In this document: positions 52,518 through 61,398 of the stretch, piece by piece
How the letters are laid out: each line of letters starts with the position of its first letter
Numbering within the stretch: the first letter of the stretch is position 1
DNA from: Acetobacteraceae bacterium
GTDB lineage: Bacteria; Pseudomonadota; Alphaproteobacteria; Acetobacterales; Acetobacteraceae
Reading direction: 5' to 3'
Assembly (NCBI GenBank): GCA_947475245.1
Contig: CANJLW010000005.1
Location: 62,001 to 126,000, forward strand
Length of the DNA: 64,000 nt
The notes under the pieces: model-generated
Seen by the model: the letters and a program-made list of their open reading frames with translations, nothing else
Database searches by the model: none
What the model was told of the DNA's origin: nothing
Made by a program: the position numbers and the translations under genes

Positions 52518-53258
52518 ATGATCGAACAGACCGTTGATATTCCGACCAAGGACGGCGCGATGGAGAGTTTCATCGTCCATCCCGACCGCGGCGGGCCTCA
52601 TCCGGCCGTGTTCCTGTTGATGGATGCGCCTGGCATTCGCGAGGAACTGCGCGACATGGCGCGCCGGCTGGCGAGCAGCGGGTATTACGTTGTGCTGCCG
52701 AACCTGTATTACCGCGCCGGGCGCGACACGATGTACGGACCGGATGTGTTGGTGAAGGGCAGCGCCGAACAGGCGCGCATGCGCGCCGTGCGCACCAAGA
52801 TGACCATTCCGCCTGTCATGGACGATTTCGGCTGCATGCTCGCCTTCATCGACCGCCAATCCGCCGCCAAGGCCGGCCCGGTCGGCACGCATGGTTACTG
52901 CATGAGCGGCCCTTACTCGCTCGCCGCCGCCGCGCGCTATCCGGATCGCGTCGCCGCCGCGGCCTCATTCTACGGGACCTGGCTGGTGTCCGAAAACGAG
53001 GAAAGCCCGCATTTGACCCTGTCCAAGGGCAAGGGCGAGTTATACATAGCCTGCGCCGAACACGACGAACTCGCGCCGATGCTGATGGTCGAACAACTCA
53101 AGGATCTGTTTGCCCAGGCGAATAATCCCGGCGAGATCGAGATTTATCCGACGGTGCATCACGGCTTCGCCTTCCCGCAGCGCTGGTGCTACGACAAAAC
53201 GGGCGCGGAACGGCATTGGGAGCGTCTGATCGCTCTGTATCGTCGTCGGTTGGGCTGA
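52518..53258 (+). CDS. Dienelactone hydrolase family protein
   Basis: Alpha/beta-hydrolase, 246 residues from ATG 52518 (a longer frame from 52440 is not family sequence). VFLLMDAPGIREELRDMARR and LASSGYYVVLPNLYYRAGRD open the fold. The nucleophile elbow is THGYCMSGPYSLAAAARYPD with Cys128, as in dienelactone hydrolases. The acid is in CAEHDELAPM and the base in YPTVHHGFAFPQR. The substrate is unknown. An SDR gene starts 5 nt downstream, suggesting a shared transcript and a ring- or lactone-related catabolic step. Confidence 0.9.
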   Translation: MIEQTVDIPTKDGAMESFIVHPDRGGPHPAVFLLMDAPGIREELRDMARRLASSGYYVVLPNLYYRAGRDTMYGPDVLVKGSAEQARMRAVRTKMTIPPVMDDFGCMLAFIDRQSAAKAGPVGTHGYCMSGPYSLAAAARYPDRVAAAASFYGTWLVSENEESPHLTLSKGKGELYIACAEHDELAPMLMVEQLKDLFAQANNPGEIEIYPTVHHGFAFPQRWCYDKTGAERHWERLIALYRRRLG

Positions 53259-53263
53259 ACCCG

Positions 53264-54028
53264 ATGCGACTTCAAGGACGTGTCGCGATCGTCACCGGCG
53301 CGGCCGGCGGCATCGGCGGGGCCATCGCTCGGCGTTTCGCGGCGGAAGGCGCCGATTTGTGCCTGGCCGGTCGGCGCGGCTGCGCGGATGTGGCGGCGGA
53401 GGTCGTCGCGATGGGGCGGCGCGCGATCGATGTGCGCACGGATGTGACCGATCGCGCTTCGGTACGGGCCATGGTCGAACAGACGCTCGCAGCCTTCGGC
53501 CGGGTCGATATCCTGGTCACGGTGGCGGGCGTGGTGTCGCAGGGCAATGCGGAGACCTTGGCCGAGGAAGAATGGGATCGCGTGATCGACATCAACCTCA
53601 AGGGTGTCTTTCTGTCGTGTCAGGCCGTCATCCCCGCGATGCGGGCGGCGGGCTATGGCCGCATCGTCAATATCGGTTCTCTGTTGGCCAAGAACGGCGG
53701 CAATCCGCGCCCCTGGATCGACCGAAAGGAACAGGAACGCGCCGGCAATATCGCCTATGGCGCCGCCAAGGCGGGCGTCCACGCGATCACCATGTTCCTG
53801 GCAAAGGAACTGGCGGCGGACAACATCACCGTGAACTGCGTTGCGCCCGGGCCGATCGCATCGGCCATGACGACGAACCTGCCGGAAACCTTCAAGTCCC
53901 TGCTGCCGGTCGGCCGCCTGGGGCGGCCGGAGGAAGTCGCCGACGCCGTGACCTATCTGGCCGGGGAGCAGGCGTCGTTCACCACCGGGGAAGTTCTGGA
54001 TGTCAACGGCGGCGCCTGGATCGATTGA
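53264..54028 (+). CDS. SDR family oxidoreductase
   Basis: 254 residues, classical short-chain dehydrogenase. The cofactor motif is TGAAGGIG (11-18), followed by VAGVVSQG in place of N-A-G. Catalytic residues are Ser139 (NIGSLLAKN), Tyr165 and Lys169 (YGAAKAGVHAITMFLAKELA). An insertion (NPRPWIDRKEQERAG) between Ser and Tyr widens the usual 13-residue spacing to 26. FTTGEVLDVNGGAWID is the normal SDR end. NAD versus NADP preference and substrate cannot be told. Confidence 0.9.
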   Translation: MRLQGRVAIVTGAAGGIGGAIARRFAAEGADLCLAGRRGCADVAAEVVAMGRRAIDVRTDVTDRASVRAMVEQTLAAFGRVDILVTVAGVVSQGNAETLAEEEWDRVIDINLKGVFLSCQAVIPAMRAAGYGRIVNIGSLLAKNGGNPRPWIDRKEQERAGNIAYGAAKAGVHAITMFLAKELAADNITVNCVAPGPIASAMTTNLPETFKSLLPVGRLGRPEEVADAVTYLAGEQASFTTGEVLDVNGGAWID

Positions 54029-54113
54029 GCCGCCACTGTTGGGAAAATCGCGGGGCTTGTCCGGTCTGATCGGATCGGGTCTGATCCGTCGCCGCTAAAT
54101 CAGGGATTCGACA

Positions 54114-54572
54114 ATGGCTGAGATACGTACGACCCATCTGATGACCATGAAGCTTGCCGTCAGCGGCATGCAGGCCATCGGTGCCACACCGAACGGCGGA
54201 CGACGCGTCGGCCTGGTTGCCGGCGGCACGTTCGAGGGCGCGAAACTGCGCGGCACCATCCTGCCCGGCGGCGCGGATTGGATCATCGCGCGTCCCGACG
54301 GCTCCACCACCCTGGATGTGCGTCTGGTGCTGCAAACCGACGACGGCGCGACGATCGGCATGACCTATCGCGGCCTGCGCCACGGCCCCGCCGAGGTGAT
54401 GGCGAAGGTCAATGCGGGCGAATTCGTCGATCCCGCGCTCTACTATTTCCGGACCGCCGTGTTCTTCGAAACGGCATCCGAGAAATACGGCTGGCTGAAC
54501 GGCGCGATCGCCCTTGGCACCGGCAGCCGCCCGCCCGAAGGCCCCGTCTACGACGTGTTCGAGGTTCTGTAA
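54114..54572 (+). CDS. DUF3237 domain protein
   Basis: 152 residues. RRVGLVAGGTFEGAKLRGTI, LPGGADWIIARPDGSTTLDV, LVLQTDDGATIGMTYRGLRH and YFRTAVFFETASEKYGWLNG follow the DUF3237 pattern, a small beta-barrel family with no established activity. It is often next to oxidoreductases and hydrolases of small-molecule catabolism, as here. 85 nt after the SDR and 4 nt before the hydroxyacid dehydrogenase. Confidence 0.88.
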   Translation: MAEIRTTHLMTMKLAVSGMQAIGATPNGGRRVGLVAGGTFEGAKLRGTILPGGADWIIARPDGSTTLDVRLVLQTDDGATIGMTYRGLRHGPAEVMAKVNAGEFVDPALYYFRTAVFFETASEKYGWLNGAIALGTGSRPPEGPVYDVFEVL

Positions 54573-54576
54573 GATC

Positions 54577-55476
54577 ATGGCAGTCATCGGTTTTATCGGC
54601 CTGGGCAACATGGGCGCGCCCATGGCGGCCAATCTGGTCAAGGCGGGGCATACGGTGTCCGGCTTCGATCTTAACCCCGCGGCGCTGGAAGCGCTGATCC
54701 AGGCCGGCGGGACGGCGGCACCCAGCGCGACCGACGCGGTGCGCGGGGCCGACGTGGTGATCTCCATGCTGCCGGCGGGAGAGCACGTGCGTCAGGTCTG
54801 GCTCCACCAGGGCGGTCTGATCGATGTGGTGAAAGACTCGAGCCCGCTGCTGATCGATTGCTCCACGATCGACGTCGACAGCGCCCGCGTGGTGACGGCC
54901 GCGGCCGAGGAAGCAGGGCTTGCGATGCTCGATGCCCCGGTGTCCGGCGGCACGGTGGGCGCGCAGAACGGCACGCTGACCTTCATGGTCGGCGGGTCGG
55001 AGGAAGCCTTCGCGCTGGGTAAACCGATCCTGGAGGCGATGGGCAAGAACATCTTTCACGCCGGCGGGCCGGGTGCCGGACAGGCCGTGAAAATCTGCAA
55101 CAACATGATGTTGGCGATCAACATGGTGGGTGTCGCGGAAGGGTTTTTGCTCGCCGAGAAGCTGGGTCTTGACTGGGGTAAGCTGCACGAGATTTGCGCG
55201 ACCGCGACGTCGAATTCCTGGGCGCTGTCGAATTACTGCCCCGCGCCCGGGCCGGTACCGGCGGCACCGTCGAACCGCGATTATGCGCCGGGCTTCATGG
55301 CCGCGCTGATGCTCAAGGACGTGAAGCTGTCGCAGGCGGCGGCGGACTCGACGGGTTCGCCCACACCCTTGGCCGAAAAGGCGATGTCCTTTTATCAGGC
55401 CGTCTGCGACGCGGGCGACGGGGCGAAGGATTTCTCCGTCGTCTTCCGTTGGCTGGCCGGACAAAAGCGCGACTGA
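54577..55476 (+). CDS. mmsB: NAD(P)-dependent beta-hydroxyacid dehydrogenase (3-hydroxyisobutyrate dehydrogenase-like)
   Basis: 299 residues. VIGFIGLGNMGAPMAANLVK is the Rossmann motif. DAPVSGGTVGAQNGTLTFMV is the substrate signature, GAGQAVKICNNMMLAINMVG holds the catalytic lysine, and the C-terminal FMAALMLKDVKLSQAAADST is close to true 3-hydroxyisobutyrate dehydrogenases of valine breakdown. This is a closer match than the homologue at 1803. No methylmalonate-semialdehyde dehydrogenase gene is adjacent, so the symbol is a family label. Confidence 0.87.
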   Translation: MAVIGFIGLGNMGAPMAANLVKAGHTVSGFDLNPAALEALIQAGGTAAPSATDAVRGADVVISMLPAGEHVRQVWLHQGGLIDVVKDSSPLLIDCSTIDVDSARVVTAAAEEAGLAMLDAPVSGGTVGAQNGTLTFMVGGSEEAFALGKPILEAMGKNIFHAGGPGAGQAVKICNNMMLAINMVGVAEGFLLAEKLGLDWGKLHEICATATSNSWALSNYCPAPGPVPAAPSNRDYAPGFMAALMLKDVKLSQAAADSTGSPTPLAEKAMSFYQAVCDAGDGAKDFSVVFRWLAGQKRD

Positions 55477-55488
55477 CCAGCCCCCAAC

Positions 55489-55516
55489 CGTTCGGCCGAC
55501 AAATCGCGGCCGAACG
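55489..55516. terminator. Bidirectional hairpin between mmsB-like and photolyase genes
   Basis: A perfect 10-bp stem (CGTTCGGCCG with CGGCCGAACG) and an 8-nt loop fill the gap between two convergent stops. Confidence 0.6.
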
Positions 55517-55520
55517 ACGG

Positions 55521-56963
55521 TCAGTCAGGCGGCGGACTCTCCGCCCCGGTGCCGTCCTTGACGGCGGCGTAGGCCGCCAAAGCGCGGGCACGCCCTGTTG
55601 CGAGATCGACGATCGGTGCCGGGTATCCGCGCGGACGGCGATGCGCGGGTAATTCCCACGGCGCGTGGATATCGGCGGTGTCGAGATGCGCGAGTTCCGG
55701 CACGAAGCGGCGGACATAGGCACCGTCCGGGTCGAATTTCTTCCCCTGCGTGACCGGGTTGAAAATCCGAAAAAACGGCGCGGCATCGGCCCCGCTGCCG
55801 GCGACCCACTGCCAACTCGCCGCGTTGCTGGCGAGGTCGGCGTCGAGCAAGGTGTCCCAGAACCAGGCCTCCCCATCCTGCCAGGGGATCAGCAAGTGCT
55901 TGGTCAGCAGGCTGGCGACGATCATCCGCGCGCGATTGTGCATCCAGCCGGTTTGCCAAAGCTGACGAATGGCGGCATCGACGACCGGAATGCCGGTTTG
56001 TCCCCTCTGCCAGGCGCGTAAGGCGGATTCGTCGCGCCGCCAGGGCATTTGCGCAAAGGACGGGCGGAGGGGCAGTTCGGGGATATCGGGGTTCGACCAG
56101 AGGAGATGGTGGCTGAACTCCCGCCACAGCAATTCCTTGACGAAGGTATCGCGTCCATTGCCGACCGGCAGCGCGCGGGCGGCGTGCCAAATCCGCGCGG
56201 GGGAGATTTCGCCGAAGCGCAAATGCGGCGACAGGCCGGACGTGGCCGGCAGGTCGAGCCGATCGCGCGCGGCTGCATAGTCGGTGACGCCGGTGTCGAG
56301 AAATGCCTGAAGCCGTGTCCGTGCTGCTGCCTCGCCCGGTGTCCAATGGTTCGGGAATGCCTGTGCCCAATCCGGCGCGGTCGGGAGCAATCCCCAATCC
56401 GCCAACCGGTCCGACTCAATGGCCGCTGGACAGGAGAAACGCTCCGGGATCGGCAAGGGGGGCGGGGGACCGGGCCGATGCTCCAGGCAGGCGCGGGCGA
56501 AGGGGGTAAAGACCCCGTAAGGACCGCCGGCGCGGGTGCGGATCGCATCGGGGGCGAACAGCGTTGTCGTGCGCATCCGGCGCATCCGGCTACCCGCATC
56601 CTCCAGCCGCTGCGCGACGAGGCGATCGAGTTGACGTGCCCAGGGTTCGGCGGACCCGCCGGTGAAGACCTCCGTCGCGCCGATCTCCCGCGCCAGGGCA
56701 GGCAGGATATCCGCCGCCGATCCGCGCCGCAGGATCAATCCCGCGCCCAGTGCCTCCAGACCTGTTTGTAAGGCGGTCAATGAGTGGTGCAGCCACCAGC
56801 GCGCCGCGCCGCCCAGCCGCCATGGACCGGCGGCCGCATCGTCCAGCACGTAGATCGGCGCCACCGGCAGTCCGGTCGCGACGGCGGCGGACAGCGCCGC
56901 GTGATCCTCCAGCCGCAGGTCGTTGCGAAACCAGACAATCGTGGCCGAGGGGCGGTTGGGCAT
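55521..56963 (-). CDS. phrB: Deoxyribodipyrimidine photolyase
   Basis: Light-driven repair of cyclobutane pyrimidine dimers; 480 residues from ATG 56963. The N-terminal antenna domain starts ATIVWFRNDLRLEDHAALSA. The C-terminal FAD domain has LSPHLRFGEISPARIWHAA, FVKELLWREFSHHLLWSNPD, WQRGQTGIPVVDAAIRQLWQ, TGWMHNRARMIVASLLTKHL, and DADLASNAASWQWVAGSGAD, all characteristic of class I CPD photolyases. It ends just before a shared hairpin and begins 28 nt after pdeM, so it may be part of the pdeM-lhr transcription unit. Confidence 0.95.
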   Translation of the reverse strand: MPNRPSATIVWFRNDLRLEDHAALSAAVATGLPVAPIYVLDDAAAGPWRLGGAARWWLHHSLTALQTGLEALGAGLILRRGSAADILPALAREIGATEVFTGGSAEPWARQLDRLVAQRLEDAGSRMRRMRTTTLFAPDAIRTRAGGPYGVFTPFARACLEHRPGPPPPLPIPERFSCPAAIESDRLADWGLLPTAPDWAQAFPNHWTPGEAAARTRLQAFLDTGVTDYAAARDRLDLPATSGLSPHLRFGEISPARIWHAARALPVGNGRDTFVKELLWREFSHHLLWSNPDIPELPLRPSFAQMPWRRDESALRAWQRGQTGIPVVDAAIRQLWQTGWMHNRARMIVASLLTKHLLIPWQDGEAWFWDTLLDADLASNAASWQWVAGSGADAAPFFRIFNPVTQGKKFDPDGAYVRRFVPELAHLDTADIHAPWELPAHRRPRGYPAPIVDLATGRARALAAYAAVKDGTGAESPPPD

Positions 56964-56991
56964 GGGATGAAAGTGTTCCAAACGGGCGGGG

Positions 56992-57654
56992 TTAATAGGC
57001 GAAGCTGTAAAGGCGATCCTTGCCCAGCAGAAACACGCGTCCCCCGCGGGGAAACAGGGAGGCGATGGCACGATCGCGCACGTCCAATCCGCCGGTATAG
57101 GCGCCGAACGCGGGCATCATCACGCGTTTGGCATCGGCGACGAAGCAGGGCCGACCGATCGCGCCGCCGCGCGTCGGGGCAAGGGCCTTGGGGTGGTGGT
57201 GGCCGACGATTTCTCCGGCCCGCGCGCCCACGAGTGCCTCGTGACGGAAGACGATGTTATCCAGCGCGAAGCTATCGACCCATTCGCCCCGCACATTGTC
57301 CGGCGGCGTGGGATCGTGGTTGCCCAGCACCCAAACGAAGCGGTGTTCGGCGGTCATGGCGTTCAGCCGCGCCAATTCGCCCGATGGCAGACGGCTCGCG
57401 CCCTGGGCATCGTGAAAGGAATCGCCCAGCGCGACGACAATCCGGGGCGACCAGCGGCGCAGCAGCACCGTCAGCCGATCGAGCGTCGCATGGGTATCCC
57501 AGGGCGGCAGCAACTGCCCCCTGCGCGCGAAGGAGGAGCCTTTTTCAAGGTGCAGGTCGGATACGGCGAGCAGCCGGTGCGTCGGCCAGAACAATGCGCC
57601 CATGGGGTCGAGCATCAGCCTCTCACCCACCAGATGCAGCGGGGCGGCGGTCAC
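56992..57654 (-). CDS. pdeM: Ligase-associated DNA damage response endonuclease PdeM
   Basis: Calcineurin-like metallophosphoesterase, 220 residues. Motifs in order are LLAVSDLHLEKGSSFARRGQ (D-x-H), VVALGDSFHDAQGASRLPSG (G-D-x-x-H-D), FVWVLGNHDPTPPDNVRGEW (G-N-H-D), GEIVGHHHPKALAP (G-H-x-H), and PAFGAYTGGLDV. It is part of the conserved quartet with an Lhr-type helicase, an ATP-dependent DNA ligase and an exonuclease. Only the helicase neighbour is present here; its ATG overlaps the lhr stop (ATGA). Confidence 0.92.
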   Translation of the reverse strand: MTAAPLHLVGERLMLDPMGALFWPTHRLLAVSDLHLEKGSSFARRGQLLPPWDTHATLDRLTVLLRRWSPRIVVALGDSFHDAQGASRLPSGELARLNAMTAEHRFVWVLGNHDPTPPDNVRGEWVDSFALDNIVFRHEALVGARAGEIVGHHHPKALAPTRGGAIGRPCFVADAKRVMMPAFGAYTGGLDVRDRAIASLFPRGGRVFLLGKDRLYSFAY

Positions 57655-60110
57655 GCGAACAATTCCTGCTGCGCGGGCGGACGGCGCGACGGCACCTGGT
57701 CCATACCCTCCGCGACGATGGCCTCGGCCTCGGCCAGCAGGTCTTCTTCGCTGTCGTCGGTTCGAACCGTTTCCCGGCCGATTTCCAGCAGCACCGGCAC
57801 GGCCAGCGGCGACACGCGCGAAAGCGCCATATGCACGACGCGGCCCTTGACGCGGGCGAGCATCGCGGCGACCCGCCCGACATCGATCATGCCGGTCGCG
57901 GCGTCGGCGCGGGCGGCGCGCAGCAGGATGTGGTCGGGCTGGTGTCGGCGCAGCACCTCGTAGATCAGGTCGGAATTGACGGTGACCTGGCGGCGGGTTT
58001 TCTCCGCGCCCGGAATATTGCGCTGGATCAGGCCGCCGATCACGGCGGCATTGCGAAATGTGCGCTTCAGCATCGAACTATCGGCCATCCAATCTTCCAG
58101 ATCGTCGCCCAGCATGTCTTCGTCGAACAGGCTTGCGATGTCGCGCGGTCGATGCGCCGACCAGATGCCCAGCACATAGTCGGTGGCGACAAAACCCAGC
58201 GGGGCGAACCCGGCGCGTTCCATGCGGCGGGTCAGAAGCATGCCCAGGGTCTGGTGGGCATTGCGGCCCTCGAAGCAATAGGCGACGAGGTACCAGCGAT
58301 CCCCGCGCGGAAAGGTTTCCACCAGCAGATCGTCGCGTCCGGGCAGGCGGGAGACGCGGCGTTGCTGGCGCAGCCAATCGCGGACCTGCTCGGGAAAGGC
58401 ATCCCAGGTACTGGGATTATGCAGCAAGGCGCGGACGCCGTCGGCGAGGTGGGTGCTCAACGGCAGGCGTCCGCCGGCATAGGCCGGCACCAGCGGGTCT
58501 TTTTCGCCGCCCTCGGCGCAGTCGACGACCGTTGCGTTCAGTCGCAGAAACTGTAACCGCCGGCCGGCGAAGATGAAGGTATCGCCGGGGCGTAGTTGGT
58601 TGACGAAATACTCCTCGATCTCCCCGAGCATGGGACCGAAGCGCTTCTTTCCGACCAGCCGCACCTTGAGCAGCGGTGCCTCCACGATCGTGCCGATATT
58701 CATGCGGTGTTGCGCGGCGATCCGTGCGCCGCGAACATGAAGCTGCCCCAGACTGTCGCGGAACAGCCGACGCCATTGGTCATAGGCGCGCAAGGCGTAG
58801 CCGCCATCCTCCACAAAGCTCAGCACATCGTCGAAATCCTTCCGCGTCAGACCCGCGTAAGGCTGCGCGCGCACGACTTCCGCATAGACGTCGTCGGGCA
58901 GGAACGGGGCGGAGCAGGCAAGGCCCAGCAGATGCTGGGCGAGGACGTCGAGACCGCCGGGGCGGGGGGGATCGCCGTCGAGCGCGCGCGCCGCGACGCC
59001 GATCATGGCCGCCTGACATTCCAGCACCTCGAAACGGTTGGCGGGGACAAGGATGGCGCGCGATGCCTCGTCCATGCGGTGATTGGCGCGTCCGACCCGC
59101 TGCAACAGGCGGGAGATGCCTTTCGGCGCGCCGACCTGGATCACCTGATCGACGCCGCCCCAATCGATGCCGAGATCGAGCGACGATGTCGCGACCACGG
59201 CGCGCAGGCTGCCGGCGGCCATCGCGGCTTCGACCTTCCGCCGTTGTTCGATGTCCAGGCTGCCGTGATGCAAGGCGACCGGCAGGGTCGGATCGTTGAC
59301 CTTCCACAGTGCCTGAAACATCAACTCCGCCTGCGCGCGGGTGTTGACGAAGACGATGGTCATCCCGGCTTCGCGGATGCGCGCCATCACCAGCGGCGCG
59401 GCTTCCAGGCCCATATGGCCGGCCCAGGACAGCTCGCCCTCCGGGATCATCGTCGTCAGTTCGGGGGGCGCGCCGTCGGCGACCTCTATCCGGCGATCGG
59501 CGCCGATATAGGCCTGAATCGCGTCGGGATGGGCGACGGTGGCGGACAGTCCGACCCGGCGCAGACCGGGTGCCAGCGTCGTCAGGCGCGCGATGCACAG
59601 GGCCAGTTGGTCGCCGCGCTTGCCGCCGGCCAGGGCATGGACTTCGTCGACGACGACACAGGAGAGCGGACCGAACATCGTCGGCGCGTCGGGGGAGGCG
59701 ATCAGGACGGCAAGGCTTTCCGGCGTGGTCAACAGAATATCCGGCGGTTCCGCCCTCTGGCGTGCTCGTCGGTTGGCGGGCGTATCGCCGGTGCGGGCCT
59801 GAATATCGATCGTCAGCCCCATGTCCTGCACGGGGCGCAGCAGGTTGCGCGCGATGTCGGTGGCCAGTGCCTTAAGCGGGCTGACATAGATCGTGTGCAT
59901 GCCGGGGGTGGGGCCGAGGCTCCGCCGTTCCGTCAGGTCGATCAGGCTGGGCAGGAAGCCCGACAGCGTCTTGCCGCCGCCGGTCGGGGCGATCAGCAGC
60001 ACGCTGTTTCCGGCGCGGGCGGCGGCCAGCATCGCCAGCTGATGCGGGCGCGGCACCCAACCTTGGGCGGCGAACCAGCCGGCGAAAGGTTCCGGTAATG
60101 TTCCACTCAT
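57651..60110 (-). CDS. Ligase-associated DEXH-box helicase (Lhr family)
   Basis: 819 residues, superfamily 2 DNA helicase. It begins PFAGWFAAQGWVPRPHQLAM, Walker A is LLIAPTGGGKTLSGFLPSLI, motif II is CVVVDEVHALAGGKRGDQLA and motif III is VGLSATVAHPD. Motifs IV-VI are TIVFVNTRAQAELMFQALWK, VVATSSLDLGIDWGGVDQVI and LLQRVGRANHRMDEASRAIL. The C-terminal Lhr-specific region includes GDTFIFAGRRLQFLRLN. It works in DNA repair with PdeM, and in other genomes with a ligase and exonuclease encoded alongside. It starts 4 nt before the first TPR-glycosyltransferase stop. Confidence 0.93.
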   Translation of the reverse strand: MSGTLPEPFAGWFAAQGWVPRPHQLAMLAAARAGNSVLLIAPTGGGKTLSGFLPSLIDLTERRSLGPTPGMHTIYVSPLKALATDIARNLLRPVQDMGLTIDIQARTGDTPANRRARQRAEPPDILLTTPESLAVLIASPDAPTMFGPLSCVVVDEVHALAGGKRGDQLALCIARLTTLAPGLRRVGLSATVAHPDAIQAYIGADRRIEVADGAPPELTTMIPEGELSWAGHMGLEAAPLVMARIREAGMTIVFVNTRAQAELMFQALWKVNDPTLPVALHHGSLDIEQRRKVEAAMAAGSLRAVVATSSLDLGIDWGGVDQVIQVGAPKGISRLLQRVGRANHRMDEASRAILVPANRFEVLECQAAMIGVAARALDGDPPRPGGLDVLAQHLLGLACSAPFLPDDVYAEVVRAQPYAGLTRKDFDDVLSFVEDGGYALRAYDQWRRLFRDSLGQLHVRGARIAAQHRMNIGTIVEAPLLKVRLVGKKRFGPMLGEIEEYFVNQLRPGDTFIFAGRRLQFLRLNATVVDCAEGGEKDPLVPAYAGGRLPLSTHLADGVRALLHNPSTWDAFPEQVRDWLRQQRRVSRLPGRDDLLVETFPRGDRWYLVAYCFEGRNAHQTLGMLLTRRMERAGFAPLGFVATDYVLGIWSAHRPRDIASLFDEDMLGDDLEDWMADSSMLKRTFRNAAVIGGLIQRNIPGAEKTRRQVTVNSDLIYEVLRRHQPDHILLRAARADAATGMIDVGRVAAMLARVKGRVVHMALSRVSPLAVPVLLEIGRETVRTDDSEEDLLAEAEAIVAEGMDQVPSRRPPAQQELFA

Positions 60111-60114
60111 CGTG

Positions 60115-61398
60115 TCAGGTAAGCATATCGTCCAGTTGTCGCGCTACCTCTTCCAGCACCGGCGTCCAGTTTCCCAACCGTTCCTGCCTGAACAGGGTCA
60201 TGCTGGGGTACCAGGGGGAGTCGTCACGCTCCAACATCCAGCGCCAGTCCCCGATCGCGGAGATCAGGGTCCAGACCGGCCAGCCCATGGCGCCGGCCAG
60301 ATGCGCGACGGAGGTATCGACGGCGATCACCAGATCCATCAACCCGATCAGCGCGGCGGTATCGCGGAAATCGCGCAGCGCGTCGCCGTGCTGACGCACA
60401 TGGGGCATCGCCTGCAGGACTTCGCGATCGCCGTCGCGGATGTCCTTTTGCAGACTGTGGAACTCCAGACCGGGGCGCGGCGCAAGCAGTTTTGCGAATG
60501 CGTCGAGCGGAATGCTGCGCCGATCGTCGTCGCGGTGTTTGGGGTTGCCCGACCAGACGACGCCGATCCGTCGCGCCCGTCTGACGCCCAGGCGATTGCT
60601 CCAGTACAGGGCATGATTGGGGGGCGCGGCGACGTAGGGAACGGCGGCGGGGATACTGTCGAGATCGGTGTCGAACGCCAGCGGCAGGCTCAACAACGGG
60701 CAATGCAGGTCGAATTTCGGCAATGGCTGGCCGTAAGCCACCGTCATCGTGACGCCGTCCATGCGATCGAACAACGCGGCCAACGGCGGGTGGACTTCGA
60801 GAATGACGCGCGCGCCGCGACGAGCGACCAGCGGGGCGTAGCGGGCGAACTGAATGGCGTCGCCAATGCCTTGTTCGGCGTGCAGCAGAATGGTGCGACC
60901 GTTCAGCGGCTCCCCATACCATTGCGGCTGGGTGAAATCGCGCTTGTAGGATTTGCTCAGCAGCGTGCGATAGCGGGCCTCATACTTGCGCCAGCCTTCC
61001 TTGAAGCGCCCGTAGCGCAGCAGCCAAATCCCGTCGCTTTCCTCGGCTTCCGCCAGGTTCGGGTTCAGATCGAGACAGCGGCGCAGAAAGGTCAGCGCCT
61101 CGGTAAAGCGTTGCTGGCCGAACAGCACGGCGGCAAGGTCGTTGAAGGCTTCCGCCCGATACGGATCGATGGCGACGGCGGTGCTGAGCGCGACATGGGC
61201 CGCGTCGAGTTGCTTCAGGTCGTACTGGCAGCGCCCCAGCACATACAGCACATAGGCGTCGTGTGGGCTGGCGCCGACGATGAGTTTCAGCAGGGTCGCC
61301 GCCTGCGCGTTGCGCTCCGCGCGCGCGGCTTCCACGGCGGCCGCCAGGATCGCGTCGGCGTAGGGATTGACCCAGCCGTTTACTGGCGTTGCGTCCAT
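60115..61398 (-). CDS. TPR protein with glycosyltransferase-9-like C-terminal domain (paralog 1)
   Basis: 427 residues from ATG 61398. TPR-like helices cover about 20-150 (LYVLGRCQYDLKQLDAAHVA, YRAEAFNDLAAVLFGQQRFT). The C-terminal half begins at ILLHAEQGIGDAIQFARYAP and has a nucleotide-sugar-type Rossmann arrangement: RIGVVWSGNPKHRDDDRRSI, LEFHSLQKDIRD, and LVIAVDTSVAHLAGAMGWPV with WTLISAIGDWRWM. The V-D-T-x-x-A-H-L-x-G-A motif is shared with heptosyltransferase-type GT9 proteins. Its start overlaps the next gene's end by 19 nt. It is soluble, with no signal peptide; likely acts on a glycan or a surface protein (inference). Confidence 0.82.
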   Translation of the reverse strand: MDATPVNGWVNPYADAILAAAVEAARAERNAQAATLLKLIVGASPHDAYVLYVLGRCQYDLKQLDAAHVALSTAVAIDPYRAEAFNDLAAVLFGQQRFTEALTFLRRCLDLNPNLAEAEESDGIWLLRYGRFKEGWRKYEARYRTLLSKSYKRDFTQPQWYGEPLNGRTILLHAEQGIGDAIQFARYAPLVARRGARVILEVHPPLAALFDRMDGVTMTVAYGQPLPKFDLHCPLLSLPLAFDTDLDSIPAAVPYVAAPPNHALYWSNRLGVRRARRIGVVWSGNPKHRDDDRRSIPLDAFAKLLAPRPGLEFHSLQKDIRDGDREVLQAMPHVRQHGDALRDFRDTAALIGLMDLVIAVDTSVAHLAGAMGWPVWTLISAIGDWRWMLERDDSPWYPSMTLFRQERLGNWTPVLEEVARQLDDMLT

